64,000 nucleotides of DNA from Amycolatopsis benzoatilytica AK 16/65 (lineage in GTDB: Bacteria > Actinomycetota > Actinomycetes > Mycobacteriales > Pseudonocardiaceae). Shown here piece after piece: positions 8,719-17,444 of the stretch. Made by a program: the position numbers and the translations under genes. The stretch is from NCBI RefSeq assembly GCF_000383915.1, contig NZ_KB912942.1, forward strand, positions 7,196,388 to 7,260,387. Direction: 5' to 3'. Within the stretch, counting starts at the first letter, position 1. Each line of letters starts with the position of its first letter. The notes below the pieces were generated by a model. The model searched no databases. It had not been told where the DNA came from and saw nothing but the letters and a program-made list of their open reading frames with translations.

Positions 8719-10089
8719 GTGAGGCGGGTAAGGAAAGTCGCGATCGGACGTGCGGCGGGCGCGGCGACTGGCACTGCGGTGCTGGTCGGCGCGCTCGTCG
8801 TCGTTCTTCCCGGATCGGCTCCGGCGGCGGGAGTCCCGGACTGCGGAGGCATTGCCGCCAACCCGAGCGTCGAGGCGGCCGGCACGCCGGGCGGTCCGCC
8901 GCAGGGCTACCTGTTCACGCCCGCCGCGCCAGTGCCGCGCAGCACGCCGGCGGACCGGGTGCCGAAGCTGTCCACCAGCACCGCGCACGCGGTCGACGGC
9001 CAGCTCAGCGCCCAGATCCAGACGCCGGAGGGCCGGGTCAGCTCGGCCAGCCAGGACCTGAAGGCAGTGCCTGGCGGGCAATACACCCTGTCGGTGTGGG
9101 CAGCCACGGCGCAGTCGCCGCTCGGTTCGCGCGCGAGCGCCACCACCGGTCTGCGCTTCGCCAACCGGGATGGCCGGGCCCTGCTGGAGAAGCCGCTGGA
9201 CGTGACCCATGATGTCGCCTCGGACGGCAAGCTGGCTCGGCAGGACCTGCCGCCGGTCACCGCGCCGGACGACACCTCGGCAGTCTCGTTTTTCGCCAGT
9301 GCCAACCACAACTGGGTCATCTGGGACTGCGTTCGAGTCGATCTCGCCGCGTACACGGCGAAAATGGAAGTGCAGGACGCGGCCGGGAAATGGGGTCCTT
9401 CGGCGACTCTGCCGGCGGGCGAGGCCGCGCACTTCCGGATCGCGCTCGCCAACACGGGCACGCAGCCGCTCACCGCGATCACCGTGAAAGACCCGTGGTG
9501 CCAGGGCTTGCCGGGCGCGTTCGACCTGGCCGCGGGCGCGACCCGGGAGCTGACCTGCGAGCACCCCAACCTCACCGAAGACGACAACGGCCACGTCAAC
9601 ACCGCGAAGATCGCCGCCACCGGTCCCGGCGGCCCGCTCGCCGAGCAGAAGGCGACCGCGACGGTCACCGTCACGCCGCAGCCGGCGGTCGGGAAGATCG
9701 GCGACCGCGCGTGGAAGGACTTGAACCGCAACGGACTGCAGGACGACGACGAACCCGGCTATCCGGACCTGCCGGTCACACTCAAGGACGGGGCAGGCGG
9801 CACGGTCGGTACCGCTCGGACGAACGCGGACGGCATGTACCTGTTCGACCAGCGGAAAGACGGCACCTACCAGGTGTGCTTCGACGTGTCCTCGCTGCCC
9901 GACGGCCTGACCGTCACCCCACGCGACGCCGGCGAACCGGGGCTGGACTCGGCCGTCGACCCGGCGACCGGCTGCACCTCGCCGTTCACCCTGGGCGGGA
10001 AAAGCCGGGAACGGATGGACCTGGACATCGGGCTGGCGCCGCCCGCTCCGCCGTCCTCCGCTCCGCCGTCCTCGGCCCCGAGCCGGTAA
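8719..10089 (+). CDS. Secreted SdrD B-like domain protein
   Basis: Exported protein of 456 aa. A Sec-type signal is visible (Arg-rich start, then AAGAATGTAVLVGALVVVL and cleavage near APAAG, residue ~37). The middle (about 225-325) looks like a DUF11/CARDB-type Ig repeat with LANTGTQPLTAITVKDPWC. Residues ~327-440 form an SdrD B-like domain with the Ca-loop signature IGDRAWKDLNRNGLQDDDEP. The C-terminus is a short Pro/Ser tail without an LPxTG motif or membrane anchor. The GTG start at 8719 has no ribosome site and may be leaderless. Function unknown; surface or matrix role inferred. Confidence 0.82.
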   Translation: MRRVRKVAIGRAAGAATGTAVLVGALVVVLPGSAPAAGVPDCGGIAANPSVEAAGTPGGPPQGYLFTPAAPVPRSTPADRVPKLSTSTAHAVDGQLSAQIQTPEGRVSSASQDLKAVPGGQYTLSVWAATAQSPLGSRASATTGLRFANRDGRALLEKPLDVTHDVASDGKLARQDLPPVTAPDDTSAVSFFASANHNWVIWDCVRVDLAAYTAKMEVQDAAGKWGPSATLPAGEAAHFRIALANTGTQPLTAITVKDPWCQGLPGAFDLAAGATRELTCEHPNLTEDDNGHVNTAKIAATGPGGPLAEQKATATVTVTPQPAVGKIGDRAWKDLNRNGLQDDDEPGYPDLPVTLKDGAGGTVGTARTNADGMYLFDQRKDGTYQVCFDVSSLPDGLTVTPRDAGEPGLDSAVDPATGCTSPFTLGGKSRERMDLDIGLAPPAPPSSAPPSSAPSR

Positions 10090-10164
10090 CCGCCGCGCGT
10101 CCGGCTGCGCCGGATGCGAGACTGGGCCGGACATCTCAAGTCTCCCAGGAGGTCCCGGCCCATC

Positions 10165-11862
10165 ATGTCCGCCGCGGAGTCAGTCGGCGACGACCCGCCT
10201 CGGTGGCACCGCCGCCCGATGACCTGGACCTGGGCGGCCACCGCGGCCGTGCTCGCGCTGTACGCGGTGCTCGGCTGGCAACGCCGGTGGATGAGCGACG
10301 ACGGGTTGCTGGTGCTCCGTACGGTCCGGCAGATCCTGGCCGGTCATGGGCCGGTTTTCAGTGTCGGCGAACGGGTCGAGGCAAGTACTAGTCCACTGTG
10401 GACGTGGCTGCTGGCCGCGCTCGGCACGATTCCCGGCCCGCCGCTGGAATGGGTCGCCGTGCTGACCGGTTTGGCATGCGCGGTCGGCGGGCTTTTCTTC
10501 GGTCTGGACGGCGCGCGCCGGCTCTACGCCGGTCCGGTTGTCCCCGCCGGGGCGCTGGTGGTCTGCGCGCTGCCGCCGTTCCGGGACTTCGCCACGTCAG
10601 GTCTGGAAACCGGACTGTGCCTGCTGTGGCTCGGTCTTGGCTGGTGGCTGCTGGTGCGGGGCACCGCGCCGATCGCCACGGCGATCATGCTCGGCCTCGG
10701 TCCATTGGTTCGTCCGGATCTGGCGCTGTTCAGCGTTGTCGGATTCGGCGCCTTGGTGTTGCTGCGGCGGCCGGGCTGGCGGGCCGCGGCTGGCTGGCTG
10801 GCCGCGGGTGTCGCGTTGCCGGTGGCGTATCAGGTGTTCCGGATGGGCTACTACGGCTTGCTCACGCCGAATACCGCGTTGGCGAAGGAGGCGGCCACCG
10901 CGGACTGGCCGCGCGGGTACGCCTACCTGCTGGACCTGATCAATCCGTATCTGCTGTGGATTCCGTTGCTGCTCTTGGCAATTGTCGCGGTACTGGAGCG
11001 GCGCGCGCGAATTCTGCCGCTCGTGCCGGTGGTGTCGGCGGCGTTGCTGGCGCTGTACGTGGTCCGGGTCGGCGGGGACTTCATGCACGCGCGGATGTTG
11101 CTGCCGGCGTTGTTCGCGGTGCTGCTTCCGGTGCTGGCGGTGCCGGTGACCCGGCGGACGGTCGCTCTGGTCGCCGGGACGGCGGCGTGGGCGGTGCTGG
11201 CCGGCGGGTGGCTGCGAGTGCCGTACGCGGGCACGCATCTCGCGGTGGGGGTGACCGACGAGCGGGCGTACTGGTCGTGGGCGACCGGGCACGAGCACCC
11301 GATTCTGGCCACCGACTACCTGGGGCAGGACGTCATCCGCAACGCGGTCGCGGCGATCGAGGCACCGGGGCCGCCGGTCGTGCTCGTGAACGGTTATGGC
11401 GCGGCGAAGCAGTGGTTCCGGTTCCCGACGGATCGGCCGTACGTGACCGTGGCTGCCGACAGCATGGGCGCGATCAGCAACATCGTGTCGCTCGACGTGC
11501 GGATTCACGACGGCTACGGGTTGGCGAGCGACCTGGCCGCGCACTCGTCGGCGATTCCCGGGGGACGGCCAGGCCACGCGAAGTGGCTGGTCGGGTCATG
11601 GGAGGTGGCCGAGGCCGGACGCGGCGATTACGCGGTGGACGGGCAGATCCGGCTGTTCTCGCCCGCGGAGATCGACGCGGCTCGGCGGGCGTTGCAGTGC
11701 CCGGACGTGCGGGAAGTGCTCGCCTCCACGCGAGAGCCGTTGAGTTGGAGTCGATTTATCGACAATCTAACCGGCGCGGTGGGCCGGACGGGGATCCGGT
11801 ATCCGCGCGATCCCTGGCTGGCGGCGCGGTGCGGCGGCCAGTCGGCTCCGGGGCAGCGGTAG
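10165..11862 (+). CDS. aftB: AftB-like terminal arabinofuranosyltransferase (GT-C membrane enzyme)
   Basis: Polytopic glycosyltransferase that in M. tuberculosis (Rv3805c) adds terminal beta-1,2-arabinofuranose from decaprenyl-phospho-arabinose to arabinogalactan/LAM. The diagnostic DDGLLVLRTVRQILAGHGPVF and GERVEASTSPLWTW blocks in the first loop, including the GT-C Asp pair, are present. VRVGGDFMHARMLLPALFAVL also matches. About ten membrane helices precede a C-terminal extracytoplasmic region (from ~residue 380). ATG 10165 is chosen because AGGAGG lies upstream; an ATG at 10114 lacks one. The gene is not in an arabinogalactan cluster here, and 'flagellar motor control ZomB' is a common misannotation of this family. 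Confidence 0.85.
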   Translation: MSAAESVGDDPPRWHRRPMTWTWAATAAVLALYAVLGWQRRWMSDDGLLVLRTVRQILAGHGPVFSVGERVEASTSPLWTWLLAALGTIPGPPLEWVAVLTGLACAVGGLFFGLDGARRLYAGPVVPAGALVVCALPPFRDFATSGLETGLCLLWLGLGWWLLVRGTAPIATAIMLGLGPLVRPDLALFSVVGFGALVLLRRPGWRAAAGWLAAGVALPVAYQVFRMGYYGLLTPNTALAKEAATADWPRGYAYLLDLINPYLLWIPLLLLAIVAVLERRARILPLVPVVSAALLALYVVRVGGDFMHARMLLPALFAVLLPVLAVPVTRRTVALVAGTAAWAVLAGGWLRVPYAGTHLAVGVTDERAYWSWATGHEHPILATDYLGQDVIRNAVAAIEAPGPPVVLVNGYGAAKQWFRFPTDRPYVTVAADSMGAISNIVSLDVRIHDGYGLASDLAAHSSAIPGGRPGHAKWLVGSWEVAEAGRGDYAVDGQIRLFSPAEIDAARRALQCPDVREVLASTREPLSWSRFIDNLTGAVGRTGIRYPRDPWLAARCGGQSAPGQR

Positions 11863-11951
11863 CGGCCGCTGACCGGCGGTCCCGGGCAGAGGTAGCGGCC
11901 GCGACTGGCCCCTGACTGACGGCGCTGGCGGGGACGCCTACCGTGGCCGGT

Positions 11952-12629
11952 ATGACCGACCTTCCGCTCGCCTTGGTCACCGGTGCCTCGCGGGGCATCG
12001 GCGCCGCCATCGCGCATCAGCTTTCCCCGACTCACCGGCTGCTCCTCGGCGGACGGGACGCGGACGCCCTCGCGAAGGTGGCCGCGGAACTGCCCGGCGC
12101 CGAGCCGTGGCTGGTCGACCTGACCGACGCCGCGTCGCTTGAGTCGGCGGCGAGCCAGATCGATGAGCTGGACGTTCTCGTGCACTCCGCCGGAACAGCA
12201 CAGCTGGGTACGGTCGCGGAGGCACCGTCGTCCGCGTGGCGGACGAATCTCGAGGTGAACGTCATCGCGGTGGCGGAGCTGACGCGGCTGCTGCTGCCCG
12301 CCCTGCGCTCGGCGCGGGGCCACGTGGTGGTGATCAACTCCGGCGGCGGGTACCGGGCCCGTGCCGGGTGGGGTCCGTACGCGGCGAGCAAGTTCGCGGC
12401 TCGGGCGTTCGCGGATTCGCTGCGGGAGGAGGAACCGGATCTGCGCGTGACGTCCATCTTCCCGGGGCGGACGGACACGGACATGCAGCGGGCAGTGCGC
12501 GAGCACGAGGGCGGAACGTACGACGCCGCTGCGTATCTCCGGCCGGATTCGGTCGCTACCGCGGTGGTTACCGCGGTGACGGCCACGCCGGAGGCGCACT
12601 TCACGGAGATCCAGGTCCGGCCTCGGTAA
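11952..12629 (+). CDS. Short-chain dehydrogenase/reductase
   Basis: Classical NAD(P)-dependent SDR of 225 aa. The cofactor motif VTGASRGIG lies at the N-terminus, followed by the VHSAG structural motif (NNAG position), the catalytic Ser in VVINSGGG and YxxxK in GPYAASKFA. The C-terminal PGRTDTDM block is typical. The ATG at 11952 is preferred over the GTG at 11943 because it leaves the usual short N-terminus. Substrate unknown. The M. tuberculosis aftB neighbourhood does not predict it; it looks like an isolated gene ended by a palindromic repeat at 12649. Confidence 0.9.
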   Translation: MTDLPLALVTGASRGIGAAIAHQLSPTHRLLLGGRDADALAKVAAELPGAEPWLVDLTDAASLESAASQIDELDVLVHSAGTAQLGTVAEAPSSAWRTNLEVNVIAVAELTRLLLPALRSARGHVVVINSGGGYRARAGWGPYAASKFAARAFADSLREEEPDLRVTSIFPGRTDTDMQRAVREHEGGTYDAAAYLRPDSVATAVVTAVTATPEAHFTEIQVRPR

Positions 12630-12648
12630 TCGCCGGGCAAGCGGGTCG

Positions 12649-12695
12649 GGGAAGGGAACATCGAGGGAAGCGGATTCCCGTGAAGTTCCCTTCCC
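12649..12695. repeat. Palindromic repeat GTGAAGGG family, diverged copy 2
   Basis: Outer arms GGGAAGGGAAC (12649-12659) and GTTCCCTTCCC (12685-12695) pair over 11 bp, with a second inner GGGAA/TTCCC pair (12665-12679). It lies between a convergent SDR gene and an amidohydrolase gene, the same context as the other copies, and retains the inner GGATTCCCGTGAAG block. It probably acts as a two-way terminator. Confidence 0.6.
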
Positions 12696-12728
12696 GGACG
12701 TCCGAACCTGCCCAGCGAACCGCCCGGC

Positions 12729-14036
12729 TCAGGCCCGCAGCCGGGCCGAGGTCTCCGCCACCGTCGCCTGGATCTCGCGCCGGTCCACCCGCGTCGGCTC
12801 CGCCTCGGCGACGACCTGCTCCCCGGCCACCCACACGTCCCGCACCCGGCGGGACCCGGCCGCCCACACCAGGTTCGCCAGCAGTTGCTCGTCCGGCACG
12901 TCCAGGCCCGCGGCGAAGGCGGGATCGTCCAGATCCACGTGGACCAGGTCCGCCCAGCGGCCCGGCTCCAGCGCGCCCAGGTCCTCCCGGCCCAGCGCCT
13001 CCGCGCCGCCCCGGGTGGCCATCAGGAACACGTCCTTCGCGGTCACCACCGTCGAATCGTCGTTCGCCAGGCGGGCCAGCATCGCCGCGAGCTGCAGCTC
13101 CTCCCACAGATCGATGTCGTCGTTCGACGCCGGGCCGTCGGTGCCCAACCCGACCTTCACACCGGCTTCGCGCAGGTCCTTGATCCGGGCGATACCGGAC
13201 GCCAGCTTCGCGTTCGAACCGGGGCAGTGCGCCATGCCGACGCCGCGCGCGGCGAACAGGATGATGTCCTCGTCCGACAAATGAATCGAGTGCGCGGCCA
13301 GCGTTCGCCCGTTGAACATGCCTACCGAATCCAGCAGCATCGGCACCGAACCGTGTGCCTTTCGCTGCTCCAGGTCCTCCGCCGCGGCTTCGGCGACGTG
13401 AATCTGCACCAGCGCACCTCGTGCGGCCGCGGATTCCGCGGTGGCGCGGAGACCTTCCGGATTCAGCATGTACGCGGAATGCGGGCCGTAGCCCAGTTCG
13501 ATGCGTTCGCCGGGGCCGAACCGCAACCCGTCGGCGTCGATCCAGCGGTCGATCCCGGCCAGGGATTCGCGCCAGTCCAGCCCGGGCAGTTCGATCACCG
13601 GCGGCGCGACCAGCACTCGGCCGCCGGTCGTGAGGACCGCGTCCACCAGCTGTTCGCCTTCGAAATACATTTCCGCGCTCGTGGTCACCCCGTGCCGGAG
13701 CATTTCCACCGAGCCGAGCATCATGCCGGTGCGGATGTCGGCCGGCTTGAGCTTCGCTTCGGTCGGCCAGATGATCTCGCGCAGCCAGCGCAGCAGCGGC
13801 AAGTCTCCGCCCATCCCGCGCAGCAGCGTCATCGGGCTGTGGGCGTGGGTGTTCACCAAGCCGGGCAACAGGATTCCGGTCAGCCGGGTGACTTCGCCGG
13901 CGAACTCCGGCGCGCTCGCAGCCGGTCCAGTGTAGGAAATCCGGCCGTTGTCGTCGACGTCCACGACGGCGTCGCGGAGCACCGCGCAGGACGGGTCGGC
14001 GGGAAGGACTACGGGGGCGTGGAAGCGACGCGACAT
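12729..14036 (-). CDS. Amidohydrolase, SAH/MTA deaminase-like (TrzA/AtzA family)
   Basis: Cytoplasmic metal-dependent deaminase of 435 aa. The metal ligands NTHAHSP (near residue 60), QIHVAEA, AAHSIHLSDEDI and GLGTDGPASND are in the order and spacing of the S-adenosylhomocysteine/methylthioadenosine deaminase and chlorohydrolase family. The C-terminal beta-sandwich segment ALEPGRWADLVHVDLDDP completes the composite domain. ATG 14036 is preferred over an upstream GTG at 14060: TACTAT lies 7 nt before it, so it is likely leaderless. Substrate is uncertain within the family. It is transcribed alone. Confidence 0.9.
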   Translation of the reverse strand: MSRRFHAPVVLPADPSCAVLRDAVVDVDDNGRISYTGPAASAPEFAGEVTRLTGILLPGLVNTHAHSPMTLLRGMGGDLPLLRWLREIIWPTEAKLKPADIRTGMMLGSVEMLRHGVTTSAEMYFEGEQLVDAVLTTGGRVLVAPPVIELPGLDWRESLAGIDRWIDADGLRFGPGERIELGYGPHSAYMLNPEGLRATAESAAARGALVQIHVAEAAAEDLEQRKAHGSVPMLLDSVGMFNGRTLAAHSIHLSDEDIILFAARGVGMAHCPGSNAKLASGIARIKDLREAGVKVGLGTDGPASNDDIDLWEELQLAAMLARLANDDSTVVTAKDVFLMATRGGAEALGREDLGALEPGRWADLVHVDLDDPAFAAGLDVPDEQLLANLVWAAGSRRVRDVWVAGEQVVAEAEPTRVDRREIQATVAETSARLRA

Positions 14037-14048
14037 GCCAAGATAGTA
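14036..14048 (-). promoter_or_regulatory. -10 box for a leaderless amidohydrolase transcript
   Basis: On the minus strand TACTAT (14048-14043) ends 6 nt before the ATG at 14036, placing the predicted transcription start on or next to the A of the start codon. No Shine-Dalgarno is present. Confidence 0.5.
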
Positions 14049-14115
14049 CGGGCGTCCCAATCGTGCCCGGCGGGCGGCAACGCGGGCCGCCCCCGGTTGC
14101 CGTCCGAAACGGGAT

Positions 14116-14769
14116 TCAGTCGACGATTCCGCTGCGCCACGCCCAAGCGGCGATCTCGCCGCGATTGCGGGCGCCGATCTTCCCCTGCACCGACGCGAGG
14201 TGCGTCTTCACCGTCGACAGGGACAAGAACAGCTCCGCCCCGATCTCGGTGTTCGTCAAGCCCTGCGCGGCCGCCTTCACCACGTCCATCTCGCGCGCGG
14301 TCAGCGGTTCCGACGGTGCCGGCGCCTCGCGTTTCGTCGCGTTCCCGCTGTTGAAGTGCTTCAGCAGGCGCACGGTGATCTGCGGCGACACCAGTGCGTC
14401 GCCGCGGTCGGCCGCGCGGACCGCTTCGATCAGCAAGGCCGGTCCGGCGTCCTTGAGCAGGAATCCGCTCGCGCCGTTCTGCAGCGCGGTGTGCACGTAC
14501 TCGTCGAGGTCGAAAGTGGTCACCACGACCACCTTCAGCGGATCCGCCGCCCCGGGGCCGGCCAGCTGCCGGGTCACCTCGAGGCCGTCCAGGCCGGGCA
14601 TGCGGATGTCGAGCAGGCACACGTCCGGACGCAGTTCGCGCGCCTTGGCCACCGCGGAGACCCCGTCCGGCACGTCCGCGACCACTTCGATGTCGTCCTG
14701 CGCGTCCAGGATCATGCGAAAGCCCATCCGCACCATTTCCTGGTCGTCCGCGATCAGTACCCGGATCAC
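14116..14769 (-). CDS. NarL/LuxR-type response regulator
   Basis: DNA-binding response regulator of 217 aa. The receiver domain has the acidic pair DD (residues 8-9), phospho-acceptor Asp54 in CLLDIRMPG, the Thr in VVTTFDLDEYV and Lys in GFLLKDAG. A C-terminal LuxR HTH (LTAREMDVVKAAAQGLTNTEIG...STVKTHLA) follows. Its GTG start overlaps the stop of the sensor kinase by 4 nt, so the two are translationally coupled and form one system. The divergent ABC transporter 16749-19702 is a likely target. Confidence 0.94.
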   Translation of the reverse strand: MIRVLIADDQEMVRMGFRMILDAQDDIEVVADVPDGVSAVAKARELRPDVCLLDIRMPGLDGLEVTRQLAGPGAADPLKVVVVTTFDLDEYVHTALQNGASGFLLKDAGPALLIEAVRAADRGDALVSPQITVRLLKHFNSGNATKREAPAPSEPLTAREMDVVKAAAQGLTNTEIGAELFLSLSTVKTHLASVQGKIGARNRGEIAAWAWRSGIVD

Positions 14770-16568
14770 CTGTCAGTCTCCCCGTTCGCCTCGAGCGGCA
14801 GCCATGCCTCGACCCGCCAGCCGCCGCCCGGCTCGCGGCCTGCCGAAAGCCTGCCGTGCAGCAGCGCGACGCGTTCGCGCATGCCGACCAGACCGTATCC
14901 GCCCGACCCGCCGGCCGGCCGATGCGTCTGCTCGCGGCCGTTGTCGGTCACCCGAAGGTGCAGTTCGCGGTCGTCCGCCTCGGCGATCACCACCGCCTCG
15001 GTGGCGTCCGCGGCGTGCTTGCCGACGTTGGTCAGCGACTCCTGGATCAGCCGCAGCGCGGACCGGCCGACCTCGTGCGGCAGGTTCGGCGGCAGGTTCA
15101 GGTCCAGCTTCGTCGGCACGCCGTGGTTGCCTGCCTCGACCAGCCGCCGCAGGTCCGCGGCCAGGTCGGTGGTCGCCTGCTCGTTGAACTCGCCCGCGCC
15201 GGCCTGCGCGTCGCCGCGCATACTGCGCACCAGACGGCGCATCGCGGCCAGCGCCTCCACTCCGGCGTCCTCGATCCGCTCCATCGACTCCAGCGCCAGC
15301 GTCGGGTTCTTCTCGCCCATCATCCGCGCGGCCTGCGCCTGCACGACGATTCCGGTCACGTGGTGCGCGACCACGTCGTGCAGCTCCCGGGCCAGCGCCA
15401 TCCGCTCGGCGGTCTGCGCGTCGGTGACCGCCGACTTCACCACCTGCGCCCGCTCGGAATCGCGCGACCGCAGGTACAGGCCGATCGCGATGGCGATGCC
15501 GAGCAGCAGCGAGGCGAGCACGGCGAGCATCGCCAGCGTCGACGCGTTGGCGATCAGCCGTCCGCTGCGGTACAGGCCGAAGTTCAGCGTGGCGGTGACC
15601 GCGACCACCCCGGACAGCACCGCGATCCGCGGCCAGGCGCGGGCGATCGGCATCGCTCGCACGATGTTCACCACGACGCCGAAACCGGCCACCACCTGGG
15701 TCGCCGGGACGCCGCCGAGGAACTGGTAGTTGTGCCCGAGGTAGAGGAACGGCGTCGCGAACGCCGACAACAGCATGATCCCGGCGACCACGAGGATCGC
15801 GTCCTTCGGCCGGCGCGGGGACGCCGCGGCCACCACCGCCGAGGCCGCGGACAGCAGCAGGGCCACAAAACTGCGGTACCCGGCCGAGTAGGTGTAGCTG
15901 AATTCGACCAGCAGGGTGAACGCGAGCAGCGCGATCAACGGCCACTGGCCGCGCACCAGGTCGTTGATCCGGCGCATGGTCTGCAGCCGTTCCTCGTTCT
16001 GCGGCTTGCGTTCCTGCCGTGGCCGCCCGACCACGCCGGCCACGACCGCGCCGCCGAGCAGCAGCACGCCGAACAGCAGCGACTGCACGACGCCGGTGCC
16101 GGACAGGTTGCGGTAGACGTCGCGGCCGAACACCGCGGTGAGCGCGGCCACCACGAGCGCGCTGATCACCGAGAAGGCGACGCCCGGCCGTGCGCGGCGG
16201 GCGAGCAGGTAGACCATTTCGACGCCGGCGACCACCTCGGTGACCGACAGGTTCGCCAGCACGCTGGAGTACGCCGAGATGTCGTAGTAGCGGATGAAGA
16301 ACGTGAACATCATCAGTGCCAGCGCGCCGATCATGCCCGCCACCGCGGCGCGCTGGCGAGCCCAGAACGCACACGCGGCCATCGCGAAAATGGCCGGGAA
16401 GATGCCGAAGTCGGTGTAGCGCGGGTACTGCGTCCCGAGGATTCGCTGGGTCACGAAGACCAGGTCGAACGCCAGTGCGGCGAACAGGACGAGCACGGAC
16501 ATGTCGAGCCGGCGGGCGAGTTCGATCGCCCGCTCGGACCAGGTCTTCGACGGCGGGGGTTGCGGCAC
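14766..16568 (-). CDS. Membrane sensor histidine kinase, HisKA_3 type
   Basis: Sensor partner of the downstream response regulator. The GTG at 16568 gives 600 aa starting PQPPPSKTWSERAIELARR; no strong ribosome site is seen. About ten membrane helices in two blocks occupy residues ~22-180 and ~210-365, followed by the dimerisation/phospho-acceptor segment ALARELHDVVAHHV (His397) and the ATPase region with the N box SLTNVGKHA and a DNGREQ/GLVGMRERV tail. No extracytoplasmic sensor domain is visible, which fits intramembrane-sensing kinases that respond to cell-envelope stress. It is divergent from an ABC transporter. Confidence 0.92.
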   Translation of the reverse strand: MPQPPPSKTWSERAIELARRLDMSVLVLFAALAFDLVFVTQRILGTQYPRYTDFGIFPAIFAMAACAFWARQRAAVAGMIGALALMMFTFFIRYYDISAYSSVLANLSVTEVVAGVEMVYLLARRARPGVAFSVISALVVAALTAVFGRDVYRNLSGTGVVQSLLFGVLLLGGAVVAGVVGRPRQERKPQNEERLQTMRRINDLVRGQWPLIALLAFTLLVEFSYTYSAGYRSFVALLLSAASAVVAAASPRRPKDAILVVAGIMLLSAFATPFLYLGHNYQFLGGVPATQVVAGFGVVVNIVRAMPIARAWPRIAVLSGVVAVTATLNFGLYRSGRLIANASTLAMLAVLASLLLGIAIAIGLYLRSRDSERAQVVKSAVTDAQTAERMALARELHDVVAHHVTGIVVQAQAARMMGEKNPTLALESMERIEDAGVEALAAMRRLVRSMRGDAQAGAGEFNEQATTDLAADLRRLVEAGNHGVPTKLDLNLPPNLPHEVGRSALRLIQESLTNVGKHAADATEAVVIAEADDRELHLRVTDNGREQTHRPAGGSGGYGLVGMRERVALLHGRLSAGREPGGGWRVEAWLPLEANGETDR

Positions 16569-16748
16569 ACCGTGACGGTAGATGATCCGCGGCCGCGCGC
16601 ACCTTGGCCAGGTGGTTCGTCGGCATCGGCCGATCGGCCGATGGGTGCGCCGCCAGTACCGGCCGTCTGCCCGAAGTGCGGCCCGCACCGTTTCCGAGAA
16701 GCTGCGTTCCGTCGCAGTCGAAACCGGATACAGGGAGAGAGCTGGCGG

Positions 16749-17444
16749 ATGACGAATCCACAGTGGAGCGCCGGAGCGGTGTTGTCGGGGCGCGGGCTGG
16801 TGAAACGCTACGGGGGGCAGCACGCACTGGCCGGAATCGACATCGACGTCCAGCCGGGCGACGCGATCGCGATCGTCGGTCCGTCCGGTTCCGGCAAGAC
16901 GTCGCTGCTGCACGTGCTGGCCGGCATCCTGAAGGCCGACAGCGGCGAGATCCACTTGCAGGGACAGCGAATCGACCAGCTCAGCGAGAAGCGGCGCAGC
17001 GAACTGCGGCGCACCGAATTCGGCTTCGTGTTCCAGTCCGGGATGCTGGTGTCCGAGCTGACCGCCGAGGAGAACGTCGCGTTGCCGACGCTGCTCGCCG
17101 GCGGCAGCCGCGGCGAGGCGATCGAGGCCGGTCGCGAATGGCTCGCCAAACTCGGCTTGGCGGGCAAGGAAACCCGTCGTCCGGGCGAGCTGTCCGGCGG
17201 AGAGGCGCAGCGTGTCGCGATCGCTCGCGCGCTGACGCACCGGCCGAAGGTGATCTTCGCCGACGAGCCGACCGGCGCGCTCGACACCCGTACCGGCCGG
17301 GAAACGATGGACGCGCTGCTCACCGCGGGCCGGGAGACCGGGGCCGCGGTGCTCGTGGTGACCCACGACCGTGAACTCGCCGAATCGATGCCGCGCACGG
17401 TGGCGATCCGCGACGGCCTGATCGCCACGAGGCTCGCGGCATGA
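16749..17444 (+). CDS. ABC transporter ATP-binding protein (MacB/LolD type)
   Basis: Cytoplasmic ATPase subunit, 231 aa. Walker A GPSGSGKTS, Q-loop VFQSGML, signature LSGGEAQRVAIARAL, Walker B VIFADEPTGALD and the H-loop VVTHD are all intact. The ATG at 16749 follows an AGGGAGAG element. The stop overlaps the permease start by 4 nt (ATGA). Together with the FtsX-type permease it forms a type VII-like transporter of the kind used in peptide antibiotic sensing or resistance. It is divergent from the histidine kinase gene with a 180-bp shared promoter region. Confidence 0.94.
   Translation: MTNPQWSAGAVLSGRGLVKRYGGQHALAGIDIDVQPGDAIAIVGPSGSGKTSLLHVLAGILKADSGEIHLQGQRIDQLSEKRRSELRRTEFGFVFQSGMLVSELTAEENVALPTLLAGGSRGEAIEAGREWLAKLGLAGKETRRPGELSGGEAQRVAIARALTHRPKVIFADEPTGALDTRTGRETMDALLTAGRETGAAVLVVTHDRELAESMPRTVAIRDGLIATRLAA

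Noticed and set aside
14766..17366. An 866-codon kinase gene
   Set aside because: Residues before GTG 16568 are antisense to the divergent ABC ATPase gene; helix 1 of the kinase begins shortly after the chosen start.
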